Source of the DNA: an uncultured Lachnospiraceae bacterium
GTDB lineage: Bacteria; Bacillota; Clostridia; Lachnospirales; Lachnospiraceae
Direction of reading: 5' to 3'
Assembly: GCA_902793685.1 (NCBI GenBank)
Contig: CADBEN010000008.1
Coordinates: 1 to 64,000 of the forward strand
DNA length: 64,000 nucleotides
Shown here: piece by piece, positions 60,943-64,000 of the stretch
Position numbering within the stretch: the stretch's first letter is position 1
Layout: the number at the start of each line of letters is the position of its first letter
Position numbers and translations under genes: made by a program
The notes under the pieces: model-generated
Seen by the model: only the letters and a program-made list of their open reading frames with translations
Databases searched by the model: none
What the model was told of the DNA's origin: nothing

Positions 60943-62157
60943 ATGTTCCGAATCAACGACAATTATCTGAAACTGCAGGGAAGCTATCTGTTTTCCAGGG
61001 TCGGAGAAAAGGTCCGGGCCTATTCCGAGGCCCATCCGGACCGGGAGATCATCCGTCTCGGGATCGGGGACGTGACGCTCCCGCTGGCGGCACCGGTGAT
61101 CTCCGCGCTCCACGGCGCGGTGGATGAGATGGCGTGCCGGGACACGTTCCGGGGATATGCGCCGGACCGGGGCTATGAGTTCCTGAGAAGTGCCATCCGG
61201 AAACATGATTTCCTGGCCCGGGGCGCGGAGATCTGTATTGATGAGATCTTTGTCAGCGACGGTGCGAAGAGCGATTCCGGCAACATCGGGGATATCTTCT
61301 CAGAACAGAACCGGATCGCGGTCTGTGACCCGGTCTATCCGGTCTATCTGGACACCAACGTCATGGCAGGGCGCACAGGGGTTTACGACCCGTCCACCGG
61401 GCGCTATGGCGGCGTGGTCTATCTGCCCTGCACGGAAGAGAACGGCTTTGTCCCGCAGTTCCCGGAGGAGGAGCCGGACATCATCTATCTCTGTTTCCCG
61501 AACAATCCTACAGGAATGACGATCCCGAAGTCCGAGCTGCAGAAGTGGGTGGACTACGCGCTGCGCATCGGTGCGGTCATCATCTACGATGCGGCCTACG
61601 AGGCATATATCCGGGAGGACGGCATCGCCCGCACCATTTATGAGTGCGACGGGGCGGAACGCTGCGCCATCGAGCTTCGCAGCTTTTCCAAGAACGCCGG
61701 ATTCACCGGCACCCGCCTCGGCTACACGGTGATCCCGAAGCGGCTGAAGTGCGGCGGCGTCTCCCTGAATGCCCTCTGGGCGAGACGGCAGGGGACCAAG
61801 TTCAACGGCGCGCCTTACATCGTCCAGCGGGCCGGTGAGGCGGTCTATTCGGAACAGGGCAGGGCAAAGACCGCGGAACAGGTCGAGTATTACATGCAGA
61901 ACGCGCGGATGATCCGGGAAGGGCTTAAGGACGCGGGATACACGGTGTACGGCGGGGTCAATGCTCCCTACCTCTGGTGGAAGACACCGGACAGCATGAC
62001 CTCCTGGGAATTCTTTGATCATCTCCTGGAGAAGGCGAATGTGGTGGGCACGCCCGGATCCGGCTTCGGTCCCTGCGGCGAGCACTTCCTGCGCCTTACA
62101 GCCTTCGGATCCCACGAGAACACCCGGAAGGCGCTGGAGCGGATCAAGGCGCTGTAA
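60943..62157 (+). CDS. dapL: LL-diaminopimelate aminotransferase
   Basis: The protein has 404 residues, normal for DapL (about 410). Features are IIRLGIGDVTLPLAAPV near the N-terminus, YLCFPNNPTGMTIPK, and the PLP lysine in SFSKNAGFTGTRLGYTV, all typical of the DapL clade of class I/II aminotransferases. It converts tetrahydrodipicolinate directly to LL-diaminopimelate with glutamate, giving a short lysine and cell-wall route. A GCAGGAGG site lies upstream. Dependence on glutamate fits its place after gltBD. Confidence 0.93.
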   Translation: MFRINDNYLKLQGSYLFSRVGEKVRAYSEAHPDREIIRLGIGDVTLPLAAPVISALHGAVDEMACRDTFRGYAPDRGYEFLRSAIRKHDFLARGAEICIDEIFVSDGAKSDSGNIGDIFSEQNRIAVCDPVYPVYLDTNVMAGRTGVYDPSTGRYGGVVYLPCTEENGFVPQFPEEEPDIIYLCFPNNPTGMTIPKSELQKWVDYALRIGAVIIYDAAYEAYIREDGIARTIYECDGAERCAIELRSFSKNAGFTGTRLGYTVIPKRLKCGGVSLNALWARRQGTKFNGAPYIVQRAGEAVYSEQGRAKTAEQVEYYMQNARMIREGLKDAGYTVYGGVNAPYLWWKTPDSMTSWEFFDHLLEKANVVGTPGSGFGPCGEHFLRLTAFGSHENTRKALERIKAL

Positions 62158-62268
62158 GAGACGCTTTGCATCCTGCCGGGGGATACCTTTCAGGTCTTCC
62201 TCTCCGTTTATTCTATGTATTTTACAGAACAGCTCCGGACCGATAAAATCGGAATCAAAGTTCGGGCA

Positions 62269-62306
62269 AGGGCGCTGACAGAATACAGTCGGCGCTCTTT
62301 CTGTTT
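62269..62306 (+). promoter_or_regulatory. Leader hairpin with T tract before amt (possible attenuator)
   Basis: AGGGCGCTGAC pairs with GTCGGCGCTCT (one mismatch, one wobble) around an 8-base loop, followed by TTCTGTTTT. It ends 22 bases before the amt start. A smaller CCGAT/ATCGG hairpin lies at 62239-62251. It could be a terminator of dapL or an attenuator for amt. Confidence 0.55.
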
Positions 62307-62327
62307 TCCGGACAGAAGGAGGGAAAT

Positions 62328-64000
62328 ATGACATCTGATATTTTTGAGGCATTACATGGAGAGATCTACGGAATATGGTTCCTTGCGGGAGCCGCGCTGG
62401 TCTTCTGGATGCAGGCGGGCTTCGCAATGGTGGAGACCGGCTTCGCCAGGGCAAAGAACGCGGGAAACATCCTGATGAAGAACCTGATGGACTTCTGCAT
62501 CGGCACCGTGATGTTTATTCTTCTCGGGTACGGGCTCATGTTCGGGGAGAATGCCCTGGGAGGCTTTCTGGGGATCCCGACGATGGAGATCTTTTCCGGA
62601 TACGGAGCGTTTGACTGGTCGACCTTCGTGTTCAACCTGGTGTTCTGCGCCACCACGGCGACCATCGTCTCCGGCGCCATGGCGGAGCGGACGAGGTTCA
62701 TTTCCTACTGTGTCTATTCAGGGATCATCTCTGCAGTGATCTATCCCATCGAGGCCCACTGGACCTGGGGCGGAGGCTGGCTTTCACAGATCGGCTTCCA
62801 TGATTTCGCGGGATCCAACTGCATCCACATGGTCGGCGGCATCTGCGCCCTGGTCGGCGCCGCCATGCTGGGACCGCGGATCGGAAAGTTCACGAAGGAC
62901 AAGGATGGAAAGATCATCAAGGTCAACGCGTTTCCGGGCCACAACATCCCGCTGGGCGCTCTGGGCGTCTTTATTCTCTGGCTCGGCTGGTACGGCTTCA
63001 ACGGCGCGGCAGCCACAAGCCTGCCGCAGCTCGGGACGATCTTTCTGGTCACGACCGTGGCGCCTTCGGTGGCTACGGTGGTGTGCATGGTTTTCACCTG
63101 GGTCCGTTACGGAAAGCCTGATGTTTCCATGTGCCTGAACGCTTCCCTGGCCGGTCTGGTGGCAATTACGGCACCCTGCGATACCGTGGACTGCTTTGGT
63201 TCCATCATCATCGGCGCTGTGGCCGGCGTCCTGGTGGTCTTCGGGGTATGGTTCCTCGACAATGTGCTCCGCGTGGATGATCCGGTGGGTGCGGTGGCAG
63301 TCCACTGTATAAACGGCATCTGGGGCACTATTGCAGTAGGGCTGTTCTCCACGGATACGGTGCCCGGGTATTCCCTTGCGAATGCGGAAGGAGAGAAACT
63401 GCTGGGACTCTTCTACGGAGGCGGATTTGAACTGCTGGGGATCCAGCTTCTCGGAATGTTCTGTACGGCGGCATTTACCGCGGTCACGATCACCATTGCA
63501 TTTTCCATCATCAAGGCGCTCTTCGGGCTGCGGGCGTCCGCGGAGGAGGAGATCACCGGTCTCGATGTGACGGAACACGGCCTTACTTCGGCCTATGCCG
63601 GCTTCAGCATCATGGACATCACCGGCACCCAGATTCAGGCCAACGAGAACACAGATCTCGGCATATCGGATTATGAGGCAGCGCCGCAGGCGATGCGGGA
63701 TGCGGCAGTGAAGGTGACGGAAGTGAAGGTCACAGAGAGCGGAGAAAGCGCAGCGCGTCCCGACACGGGAATGCACAAGGTCGTGATCATCACCAGACTT
63801 TCCAAGTATGACCGCCTGACGAAGGCACTGAACGAGCTTGGCGTGACCGGCATGACCGCGACGCAGGTCATGGGCTGCGGCCTCCAGAAGGGCGCAGGAG
63901 AGCGTTACAGAGGCGTCGAGATCGACGCGACCCTGATCCCGAAGGTCAAGATCGAAGTGGTGGTCAGCAAGATCCCGGTCCAGGACGTAATCGACACCGC
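62328..64000 (+). CDS. amt: Ammonium transporter fused to a C-terminal PII signal domain (partial)
   Basis: The gene starts at ATG 62328 behind AGAAGGAGGG and runs past the window; 557 residues are visible. Residues about 1-410 are an Amt/MEP/Rh channel with 11 helices. Pore features include IEAHWTWGGGWL, DFAGSNCIHMVGG and AVHCINGIWGT, carrying the twin histidines. After a roughly 70-residue linker, a PII (GlnB/GlnK) domain begins near residue 482: VVIITRLSKYDRLTKALNEL, GVTGMTATQVMGCG, and the T-loop GERYRGVEIDA with the Tyr that is uridylylated in some PII proteins, then PKVKIEVVV. PII normally is a separate protein that plugs Amt; here the sensor is tethered. Confidence 0.92.
   Translation, partial: MTSDIFEALHGEIYGIWFLAGAALVFWMQAGFAMVETGFARAKNAGNILMKNLMDFCIGTVMFILLGYGLMFGENALGGFLGIPTMEIFSGYGAFDWSTFVFNLVFCATTATIVSGAMAERTRFISYCVYSGIISAVIYPIEAHWTWGGGWLSQIGFHDFAGSNCIHMVGGICALVGAAMLGPRIGKFTKDKDGKIIKVNAFPGHNIPLGALGVFILWLGWYGFNGAAATSLPQLGTIFLVTTVAPSVATVVCMVFTWVRYGKPDVSMCLNASLAGLVAITAPCDTVDCFGSIIIGAVAGVLVVFGVWFLDNVLRVDDPVGAVAVHCINGIWGTIAVGLFSTDTVPGYSLANAEGEKLLGLFYGGGFELLGIQLLGMFCTAAFTAVTITIAFSIIKALFGLRASAEEEITGLDVTEHGLTSAYAGFSIMDITGTQIQANENTDLGISDYEAAPQAMRDAAVKVTEVKVTESGESAARPDTGMHKVVIITRLSKYDRLTKALNELGVTGMTATQVMGCGLQKGAGERYRGVEIDATLIPKVKIEVVVSKIPVQDVIDT

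Noticed and set aside
1-64000. tRNA, rRNA, prophage and toxin-antitoxin genes
   Set aside because: I looked for clover-leaf-type sequences, rRNA signatures, integrases and paired small toxin/antitoxin frames and found none I could support.

Overview
The window looks like the chromosome of a GC-rich, low-oxygen Firmicute, most likely a Clostridia/Lachnospiraceae member. The grounds are a T-box leader, strong AGGAGG-type ribosome sites, sigma-A promoters, ECF S-component transport, a stand-alone type III glutamine synthetase, LL-diaminopimelate aminotransferase (dapL) and a CbxX/SpoVK-type AAA+ protein. I saw no rRNA, tRNA, CRISPR array, prophage or complete insertion sequence. The only mobile-element trace is an IS200/IS605-like terminal hairpin at the left edge.

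Layout. (1) 0.3-16.4 kb: envelope and transport genes. These are a zinc-ribbon repeat protein, a CapA-like lipoprotein, a dicarboxylate symporter, an ECF S component with a kinase behind a structured attenuated leader, an MMPL exporter overlapping a large anchored GLUG/coiled-coil protein, a deletion scar fusing remnants of an FAD-linked oxidase and a SpoIIE phosphatase, an intact SpoIIE phosphatase, an M15 peptidase and a polyferredoxin. (2) 16.4-21.1 kb: a candidate small RNA with its own promoter and terminator, an AAA+ ATPase carrying an RNA-polymerase alpha-CTD-like domain, a DUF3298-type lipoprotein and a glyoxalase. (3) 21.2-31.6 kb: an RpiR regulator, an RraA-like aldolase/decarboxylase, two 2-hydroxyacid dehydrogenases, an HMGL-like aldolase, a TctCBA tripartite carboxylate transporter and an amidohydrolase. 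The same operator core, GAAACAAGTT, lies in the rpiR, rraA-like and tctC promoters, so this looks like one carboxylate-catabolism regulon. (4) 31.8-40.2 kb: glutamate formimidoyltransferase and cyclodeaminase, two GltS symporters around a small secreted protein, an M20 amidohydrolase, a GNAT enzyme and a Tim44-like membrane protein. (5) 40.4-64 kb: nitrogen and amino-acid metabolism. This holds T-box-controlled trpB2, an ATP-grasp enzyme, asnB-purF, glnA, gltB-gltD-carA-carB-carbamate-kinase-like, dapL, and an ammonium transporter fused to a PII domain that runs off the window.

How they work together: Amt-PII brings in and senses ammonium. GlnA makes glutamine, and GltBD, CarAB, PurF and AsnB consume it. 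The gltB-to-kinase genes are tightly coupled by 4-8 bp overlaps or a 3 bp gap. In region 3 TctCBA would import a carboxylate that the dehydrogenases and aldolases degrade under RpiR control; the substrate cannot be read from the sequence.

The best candidates for something undescribed are the RpiR operator network and its catabolic cluster, the alpha-CTD/AAA+ fusion, the 105-nt RNA at 16.47-16.57 kb, the tandem-hairpin leader at 5.6-5.7 kb, and the carbamate-kinase homologue with altered active-site motifs.
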